DNA from: an uncultured Pelagibacteraceae bacterium
GTDB taxonomy: Bacteria; Pseudomonadota; Alphaproteobacteria; Pelagibacterales; Pelagibacteraceae
Assembly (NCBI GenBank): GCA_902579465.1
Contig: CACHGV010000002.1
Coordinates: 62,001 to 126,000 of the forward strand
DNA length: 64,000 nucleotides
Reading direction: 5' to 3'
Part shown: piece after piece, positions 42,468 to 51,456 of the stretch
Layout of the letters: every line of letters starts with the position of its first letter
Position numbering within the stretch: position 1 is the stretch's first letter
Translations under genes and position numbers: made by a program
The notes under the pieces: generated by a model
The model's database searches: none
The model's input: the letters and a program-made list of their open reading frames with translations, nothing else
What the model was told of the DNA's origin: nothing

Positions 42468-44054
42468 TTAATTATTTAAAATTGCCTCTGAACCTTTTTC
42501 AGCAATCATTAGTGTAGGAGCATTTAGATTTGCACTTGGAATTTCAGGTATCACTGATGCATCAATTACTCTTAAATTTCCAATCCCATTTACTTTTAAA
42601 TCCTGGTCTACTACTGCCATACCATCAACTCCCATTTTACATGTTCCACAAGGATGATAAGCAGTATCTGCTTTAGATCTAACATATTCATTTAATTCAT
42701 CATCTGACTGTGCATCAAAACCTGGCCCAACTTCATCACCAGCATGCTCTGCTAAAGCTGGCTGTGATAGAATTTTTCTTGCAACATGAATGCATTCTCT
42801 TGTTTGTTTAAGATCTTCTTCTTCTTTTAAATAGTTAAATAATATTTTAGGATAATCATACGGGTCTGAGGAATTAAGTGTTATTTCACCTCTACTTTTT
42901 GGATGATTTGGACTTGCATGTAATTGGTAACCATGTGAGTCAGGATCTTCTAGGCCATGATTTATCACAAATGACGGAAAAAAATGAAATTGAATGTTAG
43001 CAACTTTTCTATCAGGCGATGATTTTGCAAAACCACCAGCCTCCAAAAATGATTTTGAGCAAGGTCCAGATTTAAACATAAACCATTGCATACCTGCTAA
43101 AATTTTAGGTATTAATTTTGTATATGTGTAAAGTGTATTAGGAGTTTTACATTTTTGCTGTATGTAAGTTTCAAGATGATCTTGTAAATTTTTTCCAACC
43201 CCCTTTGAGTGATGAATAACTCTAATACCATTATCTCTAAGATGAGTTTCGTCACCTATGCCAGATAACATTAATAATTGTGGAGAATTTATAGATCCTC
43301 CACTCAAAATTACTTCTTTATTTGCATAAATCTTTTCAACTTTGTTATTTATTTTTACTTGAAGACCAACTGCTTTTTTTCCTTCAAATAGTATCTTTTC
43401 AACAAATGAGTTTTTTAAAATATTTAAATTTTTTCTATTTTTAACAGGGTTTAAATAATACTTGGCAACTCCAGCTCTCTCACCTTGATGCATTGTTGTA
43501 TCAAACATACCAAAACCCTCTTGTTCTTCACCATTCATATCTATATTTGTTTTGTGACCTGCTTCAGCTGCAGCATCAATAAATGCTTTAAATAGTGGAT
43601 TTGAATTTTTAGATAAATTTATCGGAAGTGGACCCAATGATCCTCTGTATTGATTTTCACCTTCAGACCAAGTTTCAATCTTCTTAAAATAAGGAAGAAC
43701 TTTATCATAGGACCAATCATCCAAACCAAAGTTTTCCCATCTTGTATAGTCATCTCTATTTCCTCTTACAAAGACCATTCCATTATGAGATGAGCATCCT
43801 CCAATCATCTTTCCTCTTGGGCAAAAAACACGTCTATTGTTCAAATATGGCTCAGGTTCTGAATAATATTTCCAATTATATTTGGGATCATGCATCGTAT
43901 ATAGAAGAGCTAATGGCATTTTAACCTTCCAAATATCACTAGATCCTCCTGCCTCAAAAATAGCTACAGAATTGTTAGGATTCTCAGATAGCCTATTTGC
44001 TACTACACATCCAGCTGAACCAGCACCAACTATGAGATAATCGAAAGCTTGCAT
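42468..44054 (-). CDS. GMC-family oxidoreductase (choline dehydrogenase-like)
   Basis: FDYLIVGAGSAGCVVANRLSENP, GKMIGGCSSHNGMVFVRGNRDDYTRW, SGGSINSPQLLMLSGIG, YHPCGTCKMG. Confidence 0.93.
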   Translation of the reverse strand: MQAFDYLIVGAGSAGCVVANRLSENPNNSVAIFEAGGSSDIWKVKMPLALLYTMHDPKYNWKYYSEPEPYLNNRRVFCPRGKMIGGCSSHNGMVFVRGNRDDYTRWENFGLDDWSYDKVLPYFKKIETWSEGENQYRGSLGPLPINLSKNSNPLFKAFIDAAAEAGHKTNIDMNGEEQEGFGMFDTTMHQGERAGVAKYYLNPVKNRKNLNILKNSFVEKILFEGKKAVGLQVKINNKVEKIYANKEVILSGGSINSPQLLMLSGIGDETHLRDNGIRVIHHSKGVGKNLQDHLETYIQQKCKTPNTLYTYTKLIPKILAGMQWFMFKSGPCSKSFLEAGGFAKSSPDRKVANIQFHFFPSFVINHGLEDPDSHGYQLHASPNHPKSRGEITLNSSDPYDYPKILFNYLKEEEDLKQTRECIHVARKILSQPALAEHAGDEVGPGFDAQSDDELNEYVRSKADTAYHPCGTCKMGVDGMAVVDQDLKVNGIGNLRVIDASVIPEIPSANLNAPTLMIAEKGSEAILNN

Positions 44055-44882
44055 TTAATTTGGATTATCGCCCTCTACTGCAATCCTGTCCATAACTCTT
44101 TCATGGCCCAATCCTCTGCCAGGAAAAAAATCAGTCAGACCTTGGTGAAGGGTGCTTCTATTGTCCCAAATTGCTACAGCATTTTCAGTCCATTTAAACC
44201 TGCATGTAAAATCAAGTCTTTCTTGATGTAAAAATATTTCATTTAAAATATCTGAACTTTCATTTTCATCTAAATCTAAAATTCTTTTTGTATACATTGA
44301 ATTTACATACAAAATTTTTTTTCCTGTTTCAGGATGAGTTCTAACTACTGGATGGGAATTTGAATATTCATCTAGATTACCATTCCCTTCCATTTCCTTA
44401 TATGCTTCAACAAATGCTGCCGCACCTAAAGAACTATGAATGGCTTTTTTATCCTTAACCTTATCTTTAATTTCATCACTTAATGTGTCGTAAGCAATTT
44501 CCATATTAGAAAACATTGTATCTCCACCAACTGGAGGAACTTTAATTGATCTTAATATAATTACTTTTGTTGGTTTTGGATTATAACTTACGTCAGTATG
44601 CCAAGTTTCACCCCATTGTCTTTTTTCTTCTGGAGCTTTAATTATTCTTAGTATTTCAGGATAATCTTTTCTTCCTTTAACATAAATATGTCTTTCTAAT
44701 GGACCAAAATGTTTTGCTAAATTTATCTGTTCTTCCGATGTAATATCTTGATCTCTAAAGAATAAAGCCTTGTGTTCTAATAATAAATTATTTATTTTTT
44801 TCCAATTTTCTAAAGAACTATCTTTTAAATCGATGCCTTTTACTTCTGCTCCTAATGCACCTGATACTAATTTTATTTCCAT
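44055..44882 (-). CDS. TauD/TfdA-family 2OG-Fe(II) dioxygenase
   Basis: KALFFRDQDITSEEQINLAKHFGPLERH, WHTDVSYNPKPTKVIILRSIKVPPVGGDTMFSNMEIAYD, VAIWDNRSTLHQG. Confidence 0.93.
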   Translation of the reverse strand: MEIKLVSGALGAEVKGIDLKDSSLENWKKINNLLLEHKALFFRDQDITSEEQINLAKHFGPLERHIYVKGRKDYPEILRIIKAPEEKRQWGETWHTDVSYNPKPTKVIILRSIKVPPVGGDTMFSNMEIAYDTLSDEIKDKVKDKKAIHSSLGAAAFVEAYKEMEGNGNLDEYSNSHPVVRTHPETGKKILYVNSMYTKRILDLDENESSDILNEIFLHQERLDFTCRFKWTENAVAIWDNRSTLHQGLTDFFPGRGLGHERVMDRIAVEGDNPN

Positions 44883-44885
44883 AAT

Positions 44886-45353
44886 CTATTTTTTTAATCT
44901 ACCAGATAATTCTAAGTTTTCAGACTTAAAACTTGATTTATTTTCATTAATAAATTCACCCATTATTTTTAGCTTATCTTCCTCAAATTCTGTGACCTTT
45001 CTTTTCCCCAAGTCAATATAAAGTGATAAACTCTCCATTGTAGCAGCAAGAGTTTTAGTTTCTTTTTCATACATCTCACATTTTAAATGTAATCTTTTTT
45101 TATCATGGTCAAAATGAGTGCAATATACCTCTACTTCTTGATTTTCTTTAACCTCATTATTGTAAGTAGTTCTAGTTTCAACAACCATAGTACTTCTCAG
45201 ATTTGATTTTGCATTTTCACCACCCATTTGAAATTTATTAAGCATCGTTTCCCAGGCTTGATCAAAGATTAAGATATAATAAGCCATATTCATATGTTCA
45301 TTATAATCTGTCCACTCTTTGATAATTTTTCTTGTGGCAAGATGAAACGACAT
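44886..45353 (-). CDS. Hotdog-fold thioesterase; candidate betainyl-CoA thioesterase of carnitine degradation
   Basis: DYNEHMNMAYYILIFDQAWETML is a hotdog thioesterase pattern; location in a carnitine-type cluster supports the specific call. Confidence 0.75.
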   Translation of the reverse strand: MSFHLATRKIIKEWTDYNEHMNMAYYILIFDQAWETMLNKFQMGGENAKSNLRSTMVVETRTTYNNEVKENQEVEVYCTHFDHDKKRLHLKCEMYEKETKTLAATMESLSLYIDLGKRKVTEFEEDKLKIMGEFINENKSSFKSENLELSGRLKK

Positions 45354-45355
45354 TT

Positions 45356-46216
45356 TTAACCCTTATTAATTTTTTCAGCTATTAGTATTTTTCTTTTCAT
45401 TTCTCTAAGAACGGGTTTTTCAATTAGCTTACCATCTATAACTACTAAACCTGTATTTGAGTTATTAAATTCTTCTAATATTTTTTTTGCCTTAGTAATT
45501 TCATCTTTTGGTGGTGTAAATACCTCATTTAAAATTTGAATTTGTTTGGGATGAATTGAGCCTTTTCCAGTAAATCCTAGATTTCTTACTTGTTCAGCCT
45601 CTTTTCTCATTCCATCCATGTTTTCTAGATCTAAATAAGGCACATCTATAACGTCTACACCGACACTAGCTCCCGCATGAACCAACTTTGATCTTGCGTG
45701 AACTAGATTTTCCCATTTATTTTCAACTCTAAGCTCTGCAGCCATATCAACACCACCAAAGTATAAAGCTACTATTCTCTTGCTAGCATGAGCAATATTA
45801 TAAATATTTTCTAAAGCTTCATTTGTTTCCATAATAACATGAAGATCGGTATCTAAATTACAGTCTGTTAGTAGATCGTCTATAAATGTTATTTCATCTG
45901 GTGTTTTAACTTTTGGTAACATAATAGCCTTTAGATTTACTTTACTTGAGATAAAAGCTTCTAGATCTAAAAGACCAAATTTAGTTCTTTGATTATTAAA
46001 CCTTATAACTAGTTCTACATCATTTTTTACTTCGAGCGTTTTAAGAGCTTCTATAGTATTTTTTCGTGCTTGTTCTTTGTCATTTATTGCTATCCCATCT
46101 TCTAATTCAATACAAACCATATCAGCCCCTGATGCAATCGCTTTCGGAAACATTTCAGGGTGAAGCCCTGGTGTAAATATAAAACTTCTTCTTACTTTTA
46201 ATTTATCTAAGTCCAT
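45356..46216 (-). CDS. HpcH/HpaI aldolase / CitE-like lyase
   Basis: RRSFIFTPGLHPEMFPKAIASGADMVCIELEDGIAINDKEQAR, FTGKGSIHPKQIQILNEVFTP. Confidence 0.92.
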   Translation of the reverse strand: MDLDKLKVRRSFIFTPGLHPEMFPKAIASGADMVCIELEDGIAINDKEQARKNTIEALKTLEVKNDVELVIRFNNQRTKFGLLDLEAFISSKVNLKAIMLPKVKTPDEITFIDDLLTDCNLDTDLHVIMETNEALENIYNIAHASKRIVALYFGGVDMAAELRVENKWENLVHARSKLVHAGASVGVDVIDVPYLDLENMDGMRKEAEQVRNLGFTGKGSIHPKQIQILNEVFTPPKDEITKAKKILEEFNNSNTGLVVIDGKLIEKPVLREMKRKILIAEKINKG

Positions 46217-46217
46217 C

Positions 46218-46943
46218 TTAATTTTTATAATCTGGCTCTTCTTTATCTAAAATAATCCTAATTTGAGATAAAAATAAATTTGCAAAATCTGTGGGAAAAT
46301 TTTCATGCTCTCCTGCAGTTTTTTCTGCAATTTCATGGCTCACAACATTAAGTTCCTGGTTTGTTGATAAAGCTGTAAGATACGTCTCTGCTGCTCTCTC
46401 AAAATAATAAAGAGAGTTAAAACCTTCAGCCACGGTTCTTCCTGTGGTTAAAATTCCATGATTTGCAAGCAACATGTGTTGTTTGTTTCCTAAAGCATTT
46501 GCCATCTTAATGGACTCTTCTTCTAGTCCTAGACCTCCAAATTCTTTGAATGCAGATACTCTATTGTAAAACATCATTGTATTTTGATCGATAGGTTTCA
46601 TAACAGGATCTTTAAGAGTGGAGAGGGCAGTTGCATATTTTGAGTGAACATGAAAAATGCATCTTGCATGTGGTGCTTTTTCATGTATCGCGCTATGTAT
46701 ATATAGAGCTGTTGGATCAATTATGTCTGGTTTATTCTTTAGTTCTTCCTTATTTTCTTTTGTTACCAAGATTAAATCACTTGCCTTCATATTACTAAAA
46801 TGAATGCCTGCCTTATTTACATAAAAATCAGATGAGTTAGGGACGCATGCACTAAAATGGTTTGCAACACCCTCGTGCATATTTAGTCTTGCTGTCCATC
46901 TAAAAGTAGCAGCTAATTCTTTCTGTAATTCAGATATTTCCAT
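46218..46943 (-). CDS. Class II aldolase/adducin family protein
   Basis: HIHSAIHEKAPHARCIFHVHSKYATALS metal-binding region; LLANHGILTTGRTVAEGFNSLYYFERAAETYL. Confidence 0.92.
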   Translation of the reverse strand: MEISELQKELAATFRWTARLNMHEGVANHFSACVPNSSDFYVNKAGIHFSNMKASDLILVTKENKEELKNKPDIIDPTALYIHSAIHEKAPHARCIFHVHSKYATALSTLKDPVMKPIDQNTMMFYNRVSAFKEFGGLGLEEESIKMANALGNKQHMLLANHGILTTGRTVAEGFNSLYYFERAAETYLTALSTNQELNVVSHEIAEKTAGEHENFPTDFANLFLSQIRIILDKEEPDYKN

Positions 46944-46978
46944 TTATATGATTTTAAAATATAGTTGAAAAATAAATT

Positions 46979-47866
46979 ATGAACAATAACGTTTTTATCT
47001 CATGCGCGGTTACTGGGTCTGGAGATACCGCAAGCAAACATCCTGATTTACCAAAAACTCCAGAGCAAATAGCTAAATCAGCAATAGAGGCAGCAAAAGC
47101 AGGTGCTGCAATTGCTCATATTCATGTAAGAGAAGAAGACGGAACGCCAAGCAGAAGACTAGAATTATATAAAGAAGTAGTAGATAGAATTAGGTCAAGT
47201 GAAACAGATGTTATTTTAAATTTAACAACTGGGATGGGTGGAGATTTAGACATTGGTCAAGGTAAAAATCCTCTAGAATTCGGTCCAATGACTGATATGG
47301 CAAATGTAATGGAAAGAATAGCTAATGCAGAACAATTTTTACCTGAAATTTGTACTTTAGATGCCGGTACATTAAATTTTGGAGATGGTTCTGTAATTAC
47401 AGTTAATACACCAAATGATTTAAGAAAGGCTGCAAAAAAATTACAAGAGATTAAAGTTAAGCCAGAAATAGAGGCATTTGATTTAGGAAATATGTGGTTT
47501 GGATCGCAATTGTACAAAGAAGGCTTACTTGATGATCCACCAATGTTTCAAATGTGTTTAGGTATTCCTTGGGGAGCTCCCGCTACCCCATTAGCAATGC
47601 AAGCCATGAAAGACATAATGCCTAAAGAAGGAGTGTGGTCAGGTTTTGCAATTTCAAAAAACGAAATGCCATTTGTAGCTCAAACAGTTGTAATGGGAGG
47701 AAACCCAAGAGTAGGTTTGGAGGATAACTTATATTTATCAAAGGGCAAACTAGCAACAAATGCTCAATTAGTAGAGAAAGCAATAAGGATAGTTACAGAT
47801 CTTGGAGCATCAATAATGACAGCAGAGGAAACTAGGACAAAACTTAAGCTTGTTAAACACAAGTAA
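46979..47866 (+). CDS. BKACE (DUF849) family; likely 3-dehydrocarnitine:acetyl-CoA cleavage enzyme
   Basis: FISCAVTGSGDTASKHPDLPKTPEQIAKSAIEAAKAGAAIAHIHVRE, LNLTTGMGGDLDIG, EICTLDAGTLNFGDG, FQMCLGIPWGAPATP, GGNPRVGLEDNLYLSKGKLATN; followed directly by carnitine dehydrogenase. Confidence 0.9.
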   Translation: MNNNVFISCAVTGSGDTASKHPDLPKTPEQIAKSAIEAAKAGAAIAHIHVREEDGTPSRRLELYKEVVDRIRSSETDVILNLTTGMGGDLDIGQGKNPLEFGPMTDMANVMERIANAEQFLPEICTLDAGTLNFGDGSVITVNTPNDLRKAAKKLQEIKVKPEIEAFDLGNMWFGSQLYKEGLLDDPPMFQMCLGIPWGAPATPLAMQAMKDIMPKEGVWSGFAISKNEMPFVAQTVVMGGNPRVGLEDNLYLSKGKLATNAQLVEKAIRIVTDLGASIMTAEETRTKLKLVKHK

Positions 47867-48810
47867 TGTTAAAAATTAAAAAAGTTGCTGTAGTTGGAAC
47901 AGGTGTAATCGGAATAGGGTGGATTATAAGATTTTTAGCTCATAATAAAATCGTTTATGCTTACGACAAAAATCTTAAGCAAAAAAAAATTTTGATTAAC
48001 GAAATAAAAAGAGCACTTCCATATGTAAAAAAACTTTTTAACAAAAAAAAAATAAATTTAAATAATTTAAAATTTTATCTATCTTTAGAAGAAGCAGTTA
48101 AAGATGCTGATTTTATTCAAGAATGTGCACCAGAAAATTATAATTTAAAAACTGTTTTAATGAGGGAAATTTCTAAAAGTTGCAAAAAAAATGTTTTAAT
48201 TTCATCAAGTTCTTCAGGATTGTTGCCATCAAAGATTTTTTCAAAATGTAAAAATATTCAGAGAGGTATTATTGGCCATCCATTCAATCCTGTATATTTG
48301 TTACCTTTGGTAGAAATAGTTCCTGGTAAAAAAACTAGTGAGAAATCTTTAAAAGTTGCGAATAAATTTTATAAGTCAATTTCAATGAATCCGATAGTTC
48401 TAAAAAAAGAATTACCTGGTTATTTATCTGATAGACTTCAAGAAGCCTTATGGAGAGAGGCGTTACATATTATTAATAATGGATATGCTACAACTGAGGA
48501 TTTAGATAGAGCCATAGAGGATGGTCCCGGTTTAAGATATTCTTTAATGGGAACATTTTTAACCTTCCATTTAGCGGGTGGAAAGGCTGGGATGAAGCAT
48601 ATGTTAGAACAGTTTGGGCCAGCATTAAAACTTCCATGGACCAAGCTTAAAGCGCCAAAATTATCAAAAAAACTCTCAGAAAGGTTGATTTCAGGTACCA
48701 AAAAACAATCTAGAGGAAAATCAATTAATCAACTGTCAAATATAAGAGACGAGTATTTAGTCAATTTACAACTATTTAGAAAAAAATATGAAAATAAAAT
48801 TAGAAAATAG
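47866..48810 (+). CDS. L-carnitine 3-dehydrogenase (3-hydroxyacyl-CoA dehydrogenase family)
   Basis: VAVVGTGVIGIGWIIRFLAHN, IIGHPFNPVYLLPLVEIVPGKKTS, DRLQEALWREALHIINNGYATTEDLDRAIEDGPGLRYSLMGTFLTFHLAGGKAGMKHMLEQFGPAL, the carnitine-dehydrogenase-type C-terminus. Confidence 0.88.
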   Translation: MLKIKKVAVVGTGVIGIGWIIRFLAHNKIVYAYDKNLKQKKILINEIKRALPYVKKLFNKKKINLNNLKFYLSLEEAVKDADFIQECAPENYNLKTVLMREISKSCKKNVLISSSSSGLLPSKIFSKCKNIQRGIIGHPFNPVYLLPLVEIVPGKKTSEKSLKVANKFYKSISMNPIVLKKELPGYLSDRLQEALWREALHIINNGYATTEDLDRAIEDGPGLRYSLMGTFLTFHLAGGKAGMKHMLEQFGPALKLPWTKLKAPKLSKKLSERLISGTKKQSRGKSINQLSNIRDEYLVNLQLFRKKYENKIRK

Positions 48811-48846
48811 ATATCTTAAGAAAAATTAAAATGGTAAATTAAACAC

Positions 48847-49881
48847 ATGGACTTTAACCACTTCTTAACTAGCTACATGCCGGATACAAATGTTGGTTCA
48901 AAACAACATTTTAAAAATATGTTGGAAGAATGTGTTGTTGCAGAGAAACTTGGTTATGCAACAGTATCAATTCCTGAACATCATTTAATAAATTTACTTA
49001 TGATGCCATCACCTTTGCAGATGGCTGTAAAAATTGCATCTATCACAAAAAATATTAAAATAACAACTGGAATAGTTGTTTTGCCTCTTCACGATATGAG
49101 AACATATGCTGGTGACGTCGCAACCGCAGATATTTTAACTGACGGCAGATTAATTTTAGGCGTTGGAAGAGGTGCTTTTGCTTGGGAGATGCAAAGATTA
49201 GGAACTCCCATAGAAAAATCAAAAGAAAAATTTATAGAGTCGCTCGAGGTATTACAATTATTGTTAAAAAACAAAGAGGTTTCATATAAAGGTAAATTCT
49301 ATGATTTTGAACCAATCACTATTATGCCTCGACCAATAAGTAATCCTGTACAAATGATGATAGCTGCCATGAATTTAGAAAGTATTAAAGATGCAGCATC
49401 AAGGGGATTTCATGTTCAATCAACAGTATTGTCAGGTACTAAAGATCTTTTATTAAGTAGAGTGAATGCGTTTAAAGAAGGTTGTACAAAGTTAGGGGAA
49501 GAGGGCAAACTGCTAAAACTTTCTATGCAACGTATGGCTTATTTAGCGAAAGATGAAAATGAAGCTAGAGAAAAAACAAAACTTGCTTACGAATATTACA
49601 AACGATTTGATAATATGTTTACTGGTCCTGGTAAAGTAAATGAAGGAAATATTGAAGCTTTGCCTAGAAAACAAACTTTAGACGAATTAAAAGAAAATCT
49701 TTTGATCTGTCCTCTGAATGAGATGATTGATAAGTTAAGTGTCTATGCCGAGGCTGGAGTTGACGAAATTATTCTTAGTTCAAGTTTTGGTCAATCACAA
49801 AAAGATTTAATAGAGTCGATGCATAGAATTGGTGAAAATGTAATTCCATATTTTAAAAAATCAAACATTCAAGTAGCATAA
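48847..49881 (+). CDS. LLM-class flavin-dependent oxidoreductase
   Basis: VSIPEHHLINLLMMPSPLQMAVKIASIT, ATADILTDGRLILGVGRGAFAWEMQRLG. Confidence 0.9.
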   Translation: MDFNHFLTSYMPDTNVGSKQHFKNMLEECVVAEKLGYATVSIPEHHLINLLMMPSPLQMAVKIASITKNIKITTGIVVLPLHDMRTYAGDVATADILTDGRLILGVGRGAFAWEMQRLGTPIEKSKEKFIESLEVLQLLLKNKEVSYKGKFYDFEPITIMPRPISNPVQMMIAAMNLESIKDAASRGFHVQSTVLSGTKDLLLSRVNAFKEGCTKLGEEGKLLKLSMQRMAYLAKDENEAREKTKLAYEYYKRFDNMFTGPGKVNEGNIEALPRKQTLDELKENLLICPLNEMIDKLSVYAEAGVDEIILSSSFGQSQKDLIESMHRIGENVIPYFKKSNIQVA

Positions 49882-49887
49882 ATATCT

Positions 49888-50658
49888 ATGAGTATCATAG
49901 ATTGTAATTTTTCAGTAACAGGATCAGGACCTGCAATTTTTTTTACCCATGGAGTAGGAGGAGCAGAGGATGCATGGAGGTTCATAGCTCCAAAACTCAA
50001 AGATAAGTTCACAGTTGTAACTTATGATTTAAGAGGCCACGGAAAATCACCCGTAAGTAATAAAGATTTTAATCTAGATGATCTTGTTTTAGATCTTGAG
50101 AGAGTTAGAGAAAGAACAGGTATAGAAAAAGCCCATTTTATGGGGCATTCTTTAGGAGGTATGATTGCTCCTGCTTATGCAAGAAAATTTCCCGAAAGAG
50201 TAATTTCAGTAGGTTTATTATCCACGGTGGCAGGAAGATCGGAAGAAGATAAACAAAAAGTGTGGAATGTTATTTCTGATTTAAAAAATAAAGGTGTTGA
50301 ACAAACTTTAAAAAATTTAACCACGAGGTGGTTTACAGATGACTTCATAGAAAAAAATCCTGATCTTGTATCAAGAAGATTAAATCAGGTTATAGATACT
50401 GATAAAGATGTTTTTATCAACGTATTTAAAATATATGCAGAAACTGAGATGATTTCATGGTTAAAAGAAATTAAGAAGCCATGTTTATTTATGACAGGAG
50501 AAAATGATGGAGGTTGTACACCTTCTCACAATGAAAGAATGTCAAATGAGATTGAAATTTCTAAATTGGTTATAATACCAAATGTAAAACACTCTTTTTT
50601 GATAGAGGCTCCTGAGCAAATAACAAATAACTTATTAGGATTTATTGAAAGTTTATAA
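49888..50658 (+). CDS. Alpha/beta hydrolase
   Basis: FFTHGVGGAEDAWRFIAPKL, YDLRGHGKSPVS, GHSLGG elbow, PNVKHSFLIEAPEQI. Confidence 0.92.
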   Translation: MSIIDCNFSVTGSGPAIFFTHGVGGAEDAWRFIAPKLKDKFTVVTYDLRGHGKSPVSNKDFNLDDLVLDLERVRERTGIEKAHFMGHSLGGMIAPAYARKFPERVISVGLLSTVAGRSEEDKQKVWNVISDLKNKGVEQTLKNLTTRWFTDDFIEKNPDLVSRRLNQVIDTDKDVFINVFKIYAETEMISWLKEIKKPCLFMTGENDGGCTPSHNERMSNEIEISKLVIIPNVKHSFLIEAPEQITNNLLGFIESL

Positions 50659-50662
50659 AAAC

Positions 50663-51448
50663 TTAATGCATTCTTAAAGTGTTTCCATCAACACCAACAA
50701 CTTGTCCTGAAATTCTAGAAGACTCATCTGAAATTAAATAGCAACACATATTCCCAATATCTTTTTCATAAACCCAAGTGTTTAGGGATGTCATAGAAAC
50801 GAACTCACTTTCAACAGCTTTTTTAGAAATTTTTAAAAATTTTGCTTTATCTCTGATTACTCTACCCATCCTGTCTCCTTTTACAGTTCCAGGACAAATC
50901 GCATTAACTCTAATTTTAAATTTTCCTAATTCCATTGCTAAGGTTTTTGTCATTCCCACAACTGCCCATTTACTTGCTGAATACGGAGATCTTAATGGAA
51001 AACCAAATATACCTGCAGTAGAAGATAGATTAACTACAGAACCACCTTTATTTTTTTTTAACATTGGAATTGCTAATTTTGAAAAAATAAAATGACTAAT
51101 TACATTTATTTTCAATGTTTGTTCCCAATCTTTTGTCTTAAGTTTTTCCATAGTTCCAGTTGGACCTGCTACTCCAACATTATTAATTAAAGCATCAATT
51201 TTTTGTGTTTTTTTTTTAATTTCTTTAAAAAAATTAGTCACATCGTTTTCATTTGAAGCATCACAATGAAAACTAAACAATCTTTTATTATTTAATGGAT
51301 GTTTTTTTAATTTATTTATTGATTTTTGGTCTATGTCACACAAAAATACTTTTGCACCTTTTTCAAGACACTCTTTTGCTGTCGCCCAACCAATTCCTGT
51401 AGCACCAGCAGAAATAATTATCTTTTTACTTTTAAAATTATATGACAT
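50663..51448 (-). CDS. SDR-family oxidoreductase
   Basis: ISAGATGIGWATAKECLEKG, NNVGVAGPTG, YSASKWAVVGMTKTLAMELG. Confidence 0.93.
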   Translation of the reverse strand: MSYNFKSKKIIISAGATGIGWATAKECLEKGAKVFLCDIDQKSINKLKKHPLNNKRLFSFHCDASNENDVTNFFKEIKKKTQKIDALINNVGVAGPTGTMEKLKTKDWEQTLKINVISHFIFSKLAIPMLKKNKGGSVVNLSSTAGIFGFPLRSPYSASKWAVVGMTKTLAMELGKFKIRVNAICPGTVKGDRMGRVIRDKAKFLKISKKAVESEFVSMTSLNTWVYEKDIGNMCCYLISDESSRISGQVVGVDGNTLRMH

Positions 51449-51456
51449 TATTTTAT

